Below are positions 55,888 through 64,000 of a DNA stretch of 64,000 bases, piece by piece (position 1 is the first letter of the stretch; each line of letters starts with the position of its first letter). Source of the stretch: Pelagimonas varians (lineage in GTDB: Bacteria; Pseudomonadota; Alphaproteobacteria; Rhodobacterales; Rhodobacteraceae); NCBI RefSeq assembly GCF_003208435.1, contig NZ_QKMF01000001.1:62001-126000 (forward strand), written 5' to 3'. Position numbers and translations under genes: made by a program. A model generated the notes under the pieces. That model ran no database searches, was not told the DNA's origin, and saw nothing but the letters and a program-made list of their open reading frames with translations.

Positions 55888-56127
55888 ATGGCTTCGGATA
55901 GACAGAACCTGCAGGACGCTTTTCTAAATCACGTCCGCAAGACCAAAGTTCCGGTGACGGTTTTTTTGATTAACGGGGTGAAGCTGCAAGGCGTGATCAC
56001 TTGGTTTGACAATTTTTGTGTGCTGCTGCGTCGCGACGGACAGTCGCAACTGGTATACAAGCATGCGATTTCGACCATCATGCCAAGCCAGCCCATCAAC
56101 CTCTATGACGGTGAAGACGCCTCTTGA
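55888..56127 (+). CDS. hfq: RNA chaperone Hfq
   Basis: Hfq promotes small RNA-mRNA pairing. The 79-residue protein has the Sm1 motif [31 protein letters not shown] and the Sm2 motif YKHAISTI. The C-terminus is short and acidic, typical of alphaproteobacteria. AAAAGG lies upstream of the ATG. The hflX TTG overlaps the hfq stop, so both are coupled. Confidence 0.97.
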   Translation: MASDRQNLQDAFLNHVRKTKVPVTVFLINGVKLQGVITWFDNFCVLLRRDGQSQLVYKHAISTIMPSQPINLYDGEDAS

Positions 56128-57398
56128 AGGAACATTCCGCGCATGTGACCCGCGCTTGGGTTCTACATCCTGACATTAAATCGGATCGGGGCCGGCGTGA
56201 TGCGTCTATGGCCTTGGAAGAGGCTGTGTCTCTCGCTCATGCTTTGCCTGAGCTTGAGGTGGTCGGTTCGGATATTGTTCCGCTGCCCAAACCGCAGCCG
56301 GGAATGCTGTTTGGTTCTGGCAAAGTTGCAGAACTGGCGGCTAAGCTTGAAGCCAATGACGTCGAACTGGTGCTGATTGACGGGCCGGTGACACCTGTCC
56401 AGCAACGCAATCTGGAAAAAGAATGGGGGGTCAAGCTGCTTGACCGAACCGGTCTGATCCTCGAGATTTTCTCGGATCGGGCAGCAACGCGCGAAGGTGT
56501 GTTGCAGGTCGAAATGGCGGCTTTGTCCTACCAGCGGACCCGCTTGGTGCGTGCATGGACCCACCTAGAACGCCAGCGTGGCGGGCTTGGCTTTGTCGGT
56601 GGTCCCGGTGAAACCCAGATCGAAGCAGACCGCCGTGCCATTGACGAACAGTTGGTGCGCTTGAAGCGTCAGCTTGAAAAAGTTCAGAAAACCCGTGAAT
56701 TGCATCGAAAAGCGCGGGCCAAAGTGCCCTATCCGATTGTGGCGCTTGTTGGGTATACAAACGCCGGAAAATCCACACTTTTCAACCGGTTGACCGGCGC
56801 AGAAGTGATGGCGAAGGACATGCTGTTCGCGACGCTTGACCCAACCATGCGGTCGGTGCGTCTGCCTACCGGGGCGGATGTAATTTTGTCCGATACGGTT
56901 GGGTTTATCTCTGATCTGCCGACCGAGCTTGTGGCCTCTTTCCGCGCCACCCTCGAAGAGGTTCTGGCTGCAGATGTGATTGTGCATGTGCGCGATATTT
57001 CACACGCCGAAAGCGCCGCGCAGGCCCGTGACGTCGACACAATTCTGGACAGTCTGGGGGTCGACAAGCGCACGCCGCAGGTCGAACTGTGGAACAAGCT
57101 GGACCGGCTCGATCCCGAAGAGGCAGATGCAGTCCGCCAGCGCGCCGCGCGCGAGGATACGATCTTTGCGGTCTCTGCTTTGACTGGCGAGGGCTTGGAT
57201 GAGTTCCTTGAGGAAGTGACCCGCGCTTTGGGCGAAGAACAACGGGTTGAGGATTTGATCTTGGGGTACGAATTTGGGCGGCAACGGGCTTGGCTCTTTG
57301 AAAAGGGTCTGATCGAGGAAGAAGCGCAAGAGGAAGACGGCTATCATCTAACCGTGCGCTGGTCTGCCAAAGACAAAGCCCGCTTCGAAAGTCTCTAG
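56124..57398 (+). CDS. hflX: Ribosome-associated GTPase HflX
   Basis: HflX is a GTPase that binds and splits stalled 70S ribosomes. The 424-residue protein has the HflX N-terminal domain with [41 protein letters not shown], and [19 protein letters not shown], then a G domain with Walker [17 protein letters not shown] and [10 protein letters not shown]. The start is TTG at 56124 with a TTGA overlap with hfq; a GTG at 56145 is also possible. Confidence 0.94.
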   Translation: MKEHSAHVTRAWVLHPDIKSDRGRRDASMALEEAVSLAHALPELEVVGSDIVPLPKPQPGMLFGSGKVAELAAKLEANDVELVLIDGPVTPVQQRNLEKEWGVKLLDRTGLILEIFSDRAATREGVLQVEMAALSYQRTRLVRAWTHLERQRGGLGFVGGPGETQIEADRRAIDEQLVRLKRQLEKVQKTRELHRKARAKVPYPIVALVGYTNAGKSTLFNRLTGAEVMAKDMLFATLDPTMRSVRLPTGADVILSDTVGFISDLPTELVASFRATLEEVLAADVIVHVRDISHAESAAQARDVDTILDSLGVDKRTPQVELWNKLDRLDPEEADAVRQRAAREDTIFAVSALTGEGLDEFLEEVTRALGEEQRVEDLILGYEFGRQRAWLFEKGLIEEEAQEEDGYHLTVRWSAKDKARFESL

Positions 57399-57406
57399 CA
57401 TCGTGA

Positions 57407-57430
57407 GGGCAGGCGGTTAACCGGCTGCCC
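57407..57430. terminator. Loop-less palindrome between hflX and phosphotransferase gene
   Basis: GGGCAGGCGGTT / AACCGGCTGCCC are inverted with one mismatch. It overlaps the last codons of the phosphotransferase gene and lies nine bases after hflX. It may terminate transcription in both directions. Confidence 0.4.
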
Positions 57431-58328
57431 ATTTCATGTCAAACAAAGCCTGTGCCATTTTCAGCCGTGCGGCCTGCCGTTTAGACGGCGTGGCGGGCGT
57501 GTTTGCCCAAAGCCCAAGGGCGAATGCACGGCACAAGAATGCTGCCACCTTGGGATCGGCGGTTTGCGGACCGTAGCCTTGAGCGAGCGCTGGCAATCCT
57601 GCTTGTCCCAAGTCCAAAGCCAGTGAAAATAGATCTCGAAATGGTTCGTCCTCTCTCGCGTTTTCAAAATCGATTCCAAAAAGCGCGTCTTCGCCTTGGA
57701 TTAGATTGCCCAGCGTGAGGTCGCGGTGGGTAATTGTTTTTGCCGATGGCAACCCGCGCAGGTCCAGTGTTTCATTTGCAAGATGCGTAGCAGCCGCAAC
57801 AAAAGCGTCGGCTTTGGGCGGTGTACGAGTGCCGTCTCCGCACTGTTCGACCAGCCGCAATAGCCATGTTTTATGCCCAGCTGGCCGGAATGGATGGGGG
57901 CGCAGACTATGACTGTGATAGTTTGCAAGCCATTGACCGGACTGCAGTGCAATCCAACCTAGTCGCTCTGGCTGATCGCGAAGATCATCTGCCAGTGTCG
58001 TTGTTCCGGCGTCTTGCATCACCATTGAACATAGATCGGCATCAAAGGCCAGAACCTCGCTTGCCCGATAGGGACCGGTGTTCATAAGGTTGGCAACCGC
58101 GCATTGCCGCGTGGTTTGGGCGGCGGCTTTGTCGGCATTGCCGGGCCCCCAGATTTTGACCACAGCGGGCACCGGTGCTTCGGTGATCCGAAACACCGTG
58201 GCGCGCAGAGGTGCGACCAGTGGTTTGAGCGGCAGCAGATCCCCTGACCAGTCCGGCCACAGCCGCCGCACGGATAGGCTTGCGCCCCGATATGCGGTTT
58301 CAGCATCAAGGTGGGTGGCCAAATTCAT
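57417..58328 (-). CDS. APH-type phosphotransferase
   Basis: The 303-residue protein belongs to the aminoglycoside/choline kinase-like fold, with THRDLTLGN (catalytic Asp and Asn) and the Mg-binding Asp in FGIDFENARED. Similar roseobacter proteins act on various small alcohols; antibiotic resistance is not implied. The ATG at 58328 lies seven bases after the penicillin acylase stop, so both are in one operon. The substrate is unknown. Confidence 0.85.
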   Translation of the reverse strand: MNLATHLDAETAYRGASLSVRRLWPDWSGDLLPLKPLVAPLRATVFRITEAPVPAVVKIWGPGNADKAAAQTTRQCAVANLMNTGPYRASEVLAFDADLCSMVMQDAGTTTLADDLRDQPERLGWIALQSGQWLANYHSHSLRPHPFRPAGHKTWLLRLVEQCGDGTRTPPKADAFVAAATHLANETLDLRGLPSAKTITHRDLTLGNLIQGEDALFGIDFENAREDEPFRDLFSLALDLGQAGLPALAQGYGPQTADPKVAAFLCRAFALGLWANTPATPSKRQAARLKMAQALFDMKWAAG

Positions 58329-58335
58329 AAGCGGC

Positions 58336-60798
58336 TCATGGTTTGGTTAGTTTGGTGATCCCAACCGAGGCAGCCCGTGCCAAATCAACATCCAGCGACA
58401 TCGGAATATACTCTCCGCGCCGCCAAAGCTGACCAAGATCATCATAGTGGCGCGACAAGAAATGCCCGGATTGGCCGGTCGAAATCACAAACACCGAGCT
58501 GTCGGGGTCGGCAAAGTCATAGACGCCGCGATAGGCTGCGCCATGCACATTGGAAAAGGGCGTCGGCCCGATACCCGAGGTGCGCCCGCGCATCAACGTG
58601 TTGTCGCCGCCCGATGTGGATTGGGTGATATTCACAAAGGACCGTAGAATTGGCACATCGCCCAAAACCGTGTGTTTGTGTGTGGCTTCATGGGCAGTGC
58701 CCCAGCGCAGGCTTTCGAGAGCGGAGCCGTGGTTTTCCTCAATCCAGATCAGCGCATCGTCCAGCGCAAGGCGAGAGATGTCAGCGCAAGATTCGATCTT
58801 GACCGACCGGATAACGTCGCACCACTTGGACGCACCGCCGACATTGCGAAACACCCGTTCGATGAACAAAGGCTCTACATGGGTGTATTTATCGGCCAAC
58901 GTCCCAAGGTCGTCGCGGATCAGACGTTCTTGCAACGCGCGAATCCACGCCGCATAAATCAGCGGTTCGGGCAGATATTCGTTCATCTCACCGTTCCAAT
59001 TGGCCAGCAGATCCAGCGCGCGTTGGCGCAGCCGTTCCGGTGTGCCTGCCGCGGCCGCTTCGCCGGTGTACCATAAATCGCGGCCCATCAGCGGCAACAG
59101 GCTGCGGGCGGTGACGGAAACGGTATCGAGCTGGGCTTCGATGAAACTGTCGCGGGTGTGGACTTTGCGGCCCTGCATCAAGCCCTGCCACCGCTGCACC
59201 CGCTGGCTGTCCCCCCAGTCAAAACTGACGTGATTGGGAAAGGACCGGTCGACGGTTTTGTTGTTGGTGTTGCCAACGATGCCGCCTTCGGGGGCCAGAA
59301 ATTCAGGGTTGGAGGAATAGGGCAGGGTGCCTTGCCAGCGGTTGTCCGCGACCCAACCGGGGGAGGGCATGCGGCCTTGGCTTTGGTGATTTGGGCTGCG
59401 GCGCGGCATGGCGCCGACCAGTTTCATCGCGACGTTCGAACCGTCAATCAAAGTCAGGTTCTGCGACGGTGCAATATGGATGCGCGACAGATCAATGGCG
59501 TCTTCGACGGATGTTGCGGTCATCAGGCCAATGGCTGCCGACATAGAGGTGTCTTTGGGGGACAGCGCTGTCCAAGACAGGGCGACGACATGTCCCGGCG
59601 GGGTCACCGCCTCAAGATCATAGGTTGAGCGCGGCAGCACGGGGCCGTTGTCTGTCCAGCGCAGGGTCAGCGTAATCGGCGCGGCGTCTTTGATATTGAT
59701 GATCGATTTGCGGGTGACAAACGGTTTGAAACCGTCCGGTGTGCGGTATTCTTCGGTATTGTCAGGATTGATTTCTTCGATGAACAGGTCTTGGTCATCA
59801 AGATAGCTTGACGTAACCCCCCAAGCGAGCTTTTCCGACCGTCCCACGGCAATGGTTGGGATACCCGGAACGGTTCCGCCAATAACGCCGCCTTCGGCCA
59901 GTTCCAACCTTGCGAGATACCAAAAAGCAGGTGCGGTGAAGCCGAGGTGCGGATCGTTTGCCAAAAGTGTGCCTTGGCTGGCACTGCGTCCGGGGGCGGC
60001 GGCAAAGGCATTCGACGCGCCGGCCAAACCGCGGCGCGGGGCAGCTGGCAAGAAGGTGTCATCGGGTTGATTGGCTGCCAACCGGTTCAAAGGACCGGGC
60101 ACAAGGCTGGCGTACTCGGGCAGGGCCGCAACCCCGATCCCCGGCATATCGGGCAAAATATCGGACAGGCGTTGATTATCGTCGAGCAGGAGCGAAGTGC
60201 GCGCCCGCAGCACTTCTTCGGAAATATGGCCCGACAATTGCAGGGACATCAGCTTCATAATGGCGATGGAATCTGCGGGTTGCCACGGTGCCATGGGGGC
60301 GTTGAACACAAACAATTCCGGCGCGCCGCGCCCAAGGCTTTTGCTGTTGATCTCGGAAATGCGGGCGTTGACGCCGGCGGAATAGGCCTCAAGCGCATCA
60401 AGCGTAGCTGCATTTTGGTGCGGCACCGATTGCACGGCCAGCGGATACAGATCGAGACGGCGCAGCAAGGTGTCGGTTTTCAAGGTGCGGGTGCCAAAGA
60501 TCTCGGACAACCGGCCCTGCGCGGTGCGGCGCAAAACTGTCATTTGCCACAGGCGGTCTTGGGCATGGGAATAGCCAAGTCCAAAGAAGGCATCGCGGTC
60601 GGACAGTGCCATAATATGCGGCACTGCGGCGTTATCGCGGATAATTTCGATCGTGGCGGTTATGCCAGAGACGGGCAATTCTTTATCGTAATCGGGCAAG
60701 GATCGTTTGGCGAGATATTGCGTGGCCAAAACGCCCAAAACCACTGCAACAACAGCCAAAGTTGACAGACGGAGCAGCCACCGGAACACAAGCACCAT
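58336..60798 (-). CDS. Penicillin acylase family N-terminal nucleophile hydrolase
   Basis: The 820-residue protein has an N-terminal membrane or signal helix (about 5-27). The alpha-chain region includes HIMALSDRDAFFGLGYSHAQDRLWQM, and the autocleavage site lies at about residue 262, where GASNAFAAAPGRSAS gives the N-terminal Ser of the beta chain. NDPHLGFTAPAFWY follows. Related enzymes cleave N-acyl-homoserine lactones or penicillins; the substrate here is unknown. Length is normal. It is followed by the phosphotransferase gene. Confidence 0.9.
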   Translation of the reverse strand: MVLVFRWLLRLSTLAVVAVVLGVLATQYLAKRSLPDYDKELPVSGITATIEIIRDNAAVPHIMALSDRDAFFGLGYSHAQDRLWQMTVLRRTAQGRLSEIFGTRTLKTDTLLRRLDLYPLAVQSVPHQNAATLDALEAYSAGVNARISEINSKSLGRGAPELFVFNAPMAPWQPADSIAIMKLMSLQLSGHISEEVLRARTSLLLDDNQRLSDILPDMPGIGVAALPEYASLVPGPLNRLAANQPDDTFLPAAPRRGLAGASNAFAAAPGRSASQGTLLANDPHLGFTAPAFWYLARLELAEGGVIGGTVPGIPTIAVGRSEKLAWGVTSSYLDDQDLFIEEINPDNTEEYRTPDGFKPFVTRKSIINIKDAAPITLTLRWTDNGPVLPRSTYDLEAVTPPGHVVALSWTALSPKDTSMSAAIGLMTATSVEDAIDLSRIHIAPSQNLTLIDGSNVAMKLVGAMPRRSPNHQSQGRMPSPGWVADNRWQGTLPYSSNPEFLAPEGGIVGNTNNKTVDRSFPNHVSFDWGDSQRVQRWQGLMQGRKVHTRDSFIEAQLDTVSVTARSLLPLMGRDLWYTGEAAAAGTPERLRQRALDLLANWNGEMNEYLPEPLIYAAWIRALQERLIRDDLGTLADKYTHVEPLFIERVFRNVGGASKWCDVIRSVKIESCADISRLALDDALIWIEENHGSALESLRWGTAHEATHKHTVLGDVPILRSFVNITQSTSGGDNTLMRGRTSGIGPTPFSNVHGAAYRGVYDFADPDSSVFVISTGQSGHFLSRHYDDLGQLWRRGEYIPMSLDVDLARAASVGITKLTKP

Positions 60799-60895
60799 TT
60801 CCCTTGTCCTCGCCTTACGTTAGTTGAAAGTGAGATTGGACCTAACTGGTGTGCGGCAACTTGCCAAGGGCTGGGGACGAAGTGGGAGATTGAGA

Positions 60896-61762
60896 ATGGC
60901 GAAATTGGCGTTTTTGGGCCTGGGCGTAATGGGCTACCCGATGGCGGGACATCTGGCGAAAGCCGGGCATGAGGTCACGGTGTATAACCGGACGGCCTCC
61001 AAGGCAGAGGCTTGGGCCTTGGAATTTGGCGGCGAAGCTGCCGCAACCCCGCGCGAGGCAGCGGCGGGCGCAGATTTCGTGATGAGCTGCGTCGGCAATG
61101 ATGACGATCTGCGCGGCGTTTGTCTGGGCGATGACGGGGCCTTTGCCGGAATGGCGCAGGGCGCGGTTTTTGTCGATCACACCACTGTGTCGGCGCTGGT
61201 GACGCGCGAATTGAATGCGGTTGCGGGCGATTTGGGCGTGAAATTCGTTGATGCACCCGTGTCTGGCGGGCAAGCCGGGGCCGAAAACGGTCAGCTGGTT
61301 ATTATGTGCGGCGGCGAAGCGGCTGTTTATGATCGTGCCGAGCCGGTCATGGCGAGCTATGCCAAACTGTGCAAGCGCCTTGGCGAAAGCGGCGCGGGAC
61401 AGATGTGCAAAATGGTCAACCAGATATGCATCGCCGGTCTGGTGCAGGGCTTGTCCGAAGGCTTGCATTTTGCCGAAAAAGCCGGGCTGGATGGCCGCGA
61501 GGTTGTTGAGGTTATCGGCGGCGGCGCTGCGGGCAGCTGGCAGATGGTAAACCGGTTTGAAACCATGATCGACGGCGCGTTCGAGCATGGCTTTGCGGTG
61601 GACTGGATGCGCAAGGATCTGGGGATTTGTCTGGACACAGCTGATGAAACCGGAGCGTCTTTGCCTGTCACAGCGTTGGTCGATCAATTCTACAAAGATG
61701 TTCAACAGATGGGCGGCGGGCGTTGGGATACCTCTAGTCTGATCAAACGGTTGAACAAGTGA
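60896..61762 (+). CDS. Beta-hydroxyacid dehydrogenase (3-hydroxyisobutyrate dehydrogenase family)
   Basis: The 288-residue protein has the NAD(P)-binding GLGVMGYPMAGHLAKAGHEVTVYNRT, the substrate-binding DAPVSGGQAGAENGQL and the catalytic Lys in GAGQMCKMVNQICIAG. It could act on 3-hydroxyisobutyrate, tartronate semialdehyde or related acids. The ATG at 60896 has a GGGAGATTGAG site. It is divergent from the penicillin acylase gene. Confidence 0.92.
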   Translation: MAKLAFLGLGVMGYPMAGHLAKAGHEVTVYNRTASKAEAWALEFGGEAAATPREAAAGADFVMSCVGNDDDLRGVCLGDDGAFAGMAQGAVFVDHTTVSALVTRELNAVAGDLGVKFVDAPVSGGQAGAENGQLVIMCGGEAAVYDRAEPVMASYAKLCKRLGESGAGQMCKMVNQICIAGLVQGLSEGLHFAEKAGLDGREVVEVIGGGAAGSWQMVNRFETMIDGAFEHGFAVDWMRKDLGICLDTADETGASLPVTALVDQFYKDVQQMGGGRWDTSSLIKRLNK

Positions 61763-62472
61763 TGATGTGCCCTCAAGGGGGCCGTTGTTAAGCGGACTTG
61801 GACCTTTGGTCCAAGGCTCTCTCTTCTCGGCCCCCAACCTGTCCTTCCCCCGTAGTCGGGGGAAGGGAGCGCGCTGCAGGCCTACCCTGCCAAAGCAGTC
61901 TGGTCGGGTTTTGCGGCTGTATTTGCCCGAGCTGGTGCCGAAGCGATCAACTTGCAGTGATTAACTGGATGTTTATCTCTTGTTGGAAACAACGCTTGGC
62001 TGCCTTTGGGGAAACACCCATTTTAGCAAGGTGATGCAGGGCGAATGCGATTTTGCCCATTGTCTTTTCCACAGACGTGCCTTTATGTTACACAATAGGT
62101 GCGTGTGACTTTTTACACCGCCAGAGAGTTTCGCTGTTTTTGGACCTTGATCAGTATCTAGCTGACCCAAAAACAGGCCGATTGGGCCGAAAGGCCAATT
62201 TACTGTGCCCGGACCGCGACATGCGACGGGCCTCGAACGGGCGCCGCCCACCGCACTTGGTGGGATGAGCGTCGGAGAAGAAACGCGATGAAGCGCGCGA
62301 CACACATGAGGCATCAGGACGGGGCGCATTCGCCCCGCCATGCCCGCGCGCCTATGCTCGCCCTTACAAGCCACGCCTACCGCACTTCTGCACCACCTGG
62401 AATGATCACGGGGATTCCCCCCTCTGTTCGGTCCGTGTTGGACAGGGGATCGGCCGCGTGCAAACGGATAAC
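61763..62472 (+). other. Non-coding region with hairpins and long rne leader
   Basis: No convincing gene is seen in these 710 bases. Hairpins are at 61797-61815 (CTTGGACC/GGTCCAAG), 61843-61866, 62247-62264 (CCCACC/GGTGGG) and 62321-62336 (GGGGCG/CGCCCC). A possible promoter is TTGTCT at 62060 with TATGTT at 62084, spaced by 18 bases. The last 370 bases are probably an RNase E 5' UTR that could mediate autoregulation, as known for E. coli rne. Confidence 0.6.
61843..61866. repeat. GC-rich REP-like hairpin
   Basis: The 10-bp perfect stem CCTTCCCCCG / CGGGGGAAGG with loop TAGT resembles GC-rich repetitive hairpins common in alphaproteobacterial intergenic DNA. A terminator role for the upstream dehydrogenase gene is possible, but no T run follows. 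Confidence 0.5.
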
Positions 62473-64000
62473 ATGGCTAAGAAAATGCTCATCGATGCCA
62501 CCCATGCGGAAGAAACCCGCGTTGTGGTGGTCGACGGAAACAAGGTTGAGGAATTCGACTTTGAATCAGAAAACAAGCGCCAGCTAGCTGGCAATATCTA
62601 TTTGGCGAAGGTGACACGGGTTGAACCGTCGTTGCAGGCTGCCTTTGTGGATTACGGTGGAAACCGCCACGGCTTTTTGGCCTTTTCGGAAATTCACCCC
62701 GATTACTATCAGATCCCGATCGCGGATCGTAAGGCCTTGATGGAAGAAGAGGCCGCTTTGGCTGCTGCGGCAGCGGAAGAGGATGATGAACGCGACAAGC
62801 CAAAGCGGTCGCGGACCCGGACACGTCGCAAACCCAAAACCGCCGATGTGCAGGCCGACGCCAAGCCCGACACGGCCCCTGAGGTGAAAGCTGCTGACGG
62901 TGCGGTCGATGCGGCTGCGCCCAACAAGGCACCTGATGCACCGCGTGAGATCAGTGGTATGGAAACCATTGATTTGAACGACGGGGACGATAGCGAAGCC
63001 GGTGCGCCGGGCGAAGGTCTGTCGCCGATGGAAACTGTGCACGAGCAGTTGATCGCCGAACCTATTGATTCTGTAGAGGATGTTCAGCCGGAAACGGAGA
63101 CCGCGCCTGCTGACGTGGTTGAAAGTGCCGAGGCCGAGGTCGTTCCTGCGGCTGACGCTGCCGAAGACGTTCCCGCGGAAGCCGGTGAAGCAGAAACCAT
63201 TGCGGCAGAGGCCGTAGAAGTACCTGCTGTGAGTGACGAGGTTGAGACCGAGGCCGAGAAACCACAGCGTCCTATGGCTGCTGATTCCGAAGACAAACCT
63301 GTTGTCGTCAGCGCGGATCCATCCGAAGTGACTGATGCGCCGGACGAAGCGGCAGCGCCGGTTGCCGAAGAAGCGGCAGCGCCAGTTGCTGAAGATGCGG
63401 CAGCGCCAGTTGTTGAAGAAGCGGCAGCGCCGGTTGTTGAAGAAGCGGCAGCGCCAGTTGCTGAAGATGCGGCAGCGCCAGTTGTTGAAGAAGCGGCAGC
63501 GCCAGTTGTCGAAGACGTTGCCGTTGACGCTCAGGATGACACCGAAACCCCAGAGGCACCGGCCCAAAAGGCCAAAGCATCCGAGCGCGATTCTTCAATC
63601 GAATCCGTGGCCGATGATGACAGCGAAGAAGACATCCGTCCGCGCCGTAAACCTCGCCCGCGCCGGTATAAAATCCAGGAAGTCATCAAAGTTCGTCAGA
63701 TCATGTTGGTGCAGGTCGTCAAAGAAGAGCGCGGCAACAAAGGCGCTGCTTTGACCACTTACCTGTCTCTGGCCGGTCGTTATTGTGTCTTGATGCCCAA
63801 CACCGCGCGCGGTGGCGGAATCAGCCGCAAAATCACCAACGCTGTGGACCGCTCAAAGTTGAAGTCGATCGCTAATGAGATCGACGTTCCAACCGGTGCG
63901 GGTCTCATCATTCGGACAGCCGGTGCCAAACGCACCAAAACCGAAATCAAGCGCGACTATGAGTATTTGCAGCGTCTGTGGGAGCAGATCCGCGAGTTGA
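62473..64000 (+). CDS. rne: Ribonuclease E, N-terminal part (3' end outside window)
   Basis: RNase E is the main mRNA-decay endonuclease and degradosome scaffold. The frame opens at ATG 62473 (MAKKMLIDATHAEETRVVVVDGNKVEEFDF) and stays open to the window end, giving 509 residues. The S1 domain begins at about residue 35 (AGNIYLAKVTRVEPSLQAAFVDYG, HGFLAFSEIHPDYY) and is interrupted by a roughly 300-residue acidic insert. It resumes at RRYKIQEVIKVRQIMLVQVVKEERGNKGAALTTYLSLAGRYCVLMPNT. The insert holds seven copies of an eight-residue (E/D)AAAPV(A/V)E repeat. Confidence 0.95.
   Translation, partial: MAKKMLIDATHAEETRVVVVDGNKVEEFDFESENKRQLAGNIYLAKVTRVEPSLQAAFVDYGGNRHGFLAFSEIHPDYYQIPIADRKALMEEEAALAAAAAEEDDERDKPKRSRTRTRRKPKTADVQADAKPDTAPEVKAADGAVDAAAPNKAPDAPREISGMETIDLNDGDDSEAGAPGEGLSPMETVHEQLIAEPIDSVEDVQPETETAPADVVESAEAEVVPAADAAEDVPAEAGEAETIAAEAVEVPAVSDEVETEAEKPQRPMAADSEDKPVVVSADPSEVTDAPDEAAAPVAEEAAAPVAEDAAAPVVEEAAAPVVEEAAAPVAEDAAAPVVEEAAAPVVEDVAVDAQDDTETPEAPAQKAKASERDSSIESVADDDSEEDIRPRRKPRPRRYKIQEVIKVRQIMLVQVVKEERGNKGAALTTYLSLAGRYCVLMPNTARGGGISRKITNAVDRSKLKSIANEIDVPTGAGLIIRTAGAKRTKTEIKRDYEYLQRLWEQIREL
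63346..63513 (+). repeat. Seven 24-bp tandem repeats inside rne
   Basis: Seven in-frame copies of a 24-bp unit encode (E/D)AAAPV(A/V)E. Copies differ by a few synonymous and conservative changes. They form part of the acidic insert in the S1 domain. Confidence 0.95.

Noticed and set aside
57417-58328. Aminoglycoside resistance gene
   Set aside because: Only general APH-fold motifs are seen; chromosomal context and lack of mobile elements do not support resistance.
63346-63513. CRISPR-like array
   Set aside because: Units are contiguous, coding and in frame; there are no spacers.
62584-63567. Long minus-strand open frame with repeats of FNNWRCR type opposite rne
   Set aside because: It is the antisense of the repetitive acidic rne insert; codon bias of Ala/Glu/Pro repeats leaves all frames open.

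Overview
The window is chromosomal DNA from an alphaproteobacterium of the order Rhodobacterales, most likely the marine roseobacter group. The evidence is gene order and family content: ccmF-ccmH, trpG-trpD-trpC-moaC-moeA-lexA beside comEC-gltX-gltA, dusB-ntrB-ntrC-ntrY-ntrX-trkA-trkH-hfq-hflX, and the Rhodobacterales families DUF6456 and DUF6477. The lexA operator is the alphaproteobacterial GTTC-N7-GTTC type. Coding density is high. I see no rRNA, tRNA, CRISPR array, prophage or insertion sequence. Both ends cut genes: ccmF on the left and rne (RNase E) on the right.

Layout. 1-3.3 kb: end of a cytochrome c maturation operon, a DUF2087 gene and an enoyl-CoA hydratase/isomerase. 3.4-9.2 kb: gltA, gltX, comEC and lexA. 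9.2-15 kb, minus strand: trpG-trpD, then ung-trpC-moaC-(GIY-YIG nuclease)-moeA; most junctions have ATGA overlaps, and the nuclease looks like a foreign insert. 15-18.3 kb: an acidic, proline-rich divergent polysaccharide deacetylase and a leishmanolysin-like zinc protease. 18.3-23.2 kb: a corrinoid/one-carbon island (DUF1638, small membrane proteins, YbjQ, a B12-binding protein, a radical SAM gene with its own SOS box, homocysteine S-methyltransferase) that looks like parts of a split methionine synthase. 23.4-28.2 kb: YdcF-like protein, guaA, NUDIX hydrolase and small genes. 28.2-31.1 kb: an octanucleotide repeat, DUF2270, a trimethylamine methyltransferase-family protein and DUF6477. 31.3-36.8 kb: DUF6456 regulator, peroxiredoxin, lipA, two c-type cytochromes and a Sel1-repeat protein. 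36.8-41 kb: PLP decarboxylase with a divergent ArsR regulator, hpt, a COQ10-like protein and an MmgE/PrpD protein. 41-44.6 kb: amtB and the ispDF-pgpA-cinA operon. 44.7-57.4 kb: the nitrogen-regulation, potassium and Hfq cluster. 57.4-64 kb: phosphotransferase, penicillin acylase, a beta-hydroxyacid dehydrogenase and rne with a long structured leader.

Themes. Nitrogen control is concentrated here: NtrB/C and NtrY/X are encoded together, both response regulators lack the sigma-54 GAFTGA loop, and amtB carries an upstream CGCC-N9-GGC dyad like Rhodobacter NtrC sites. SOS control is visible at lexA and at a PA0069-type radical SAM gene. The most interesting less-explained items are the corrinoid island with its dyad operator and tandem palindromes, the structured leader in front of lipA, an Irr-like box at a peroxiredoxin, and a 12-codon leader ORF coupled to trkH. 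No single unmistakably new system stands out.
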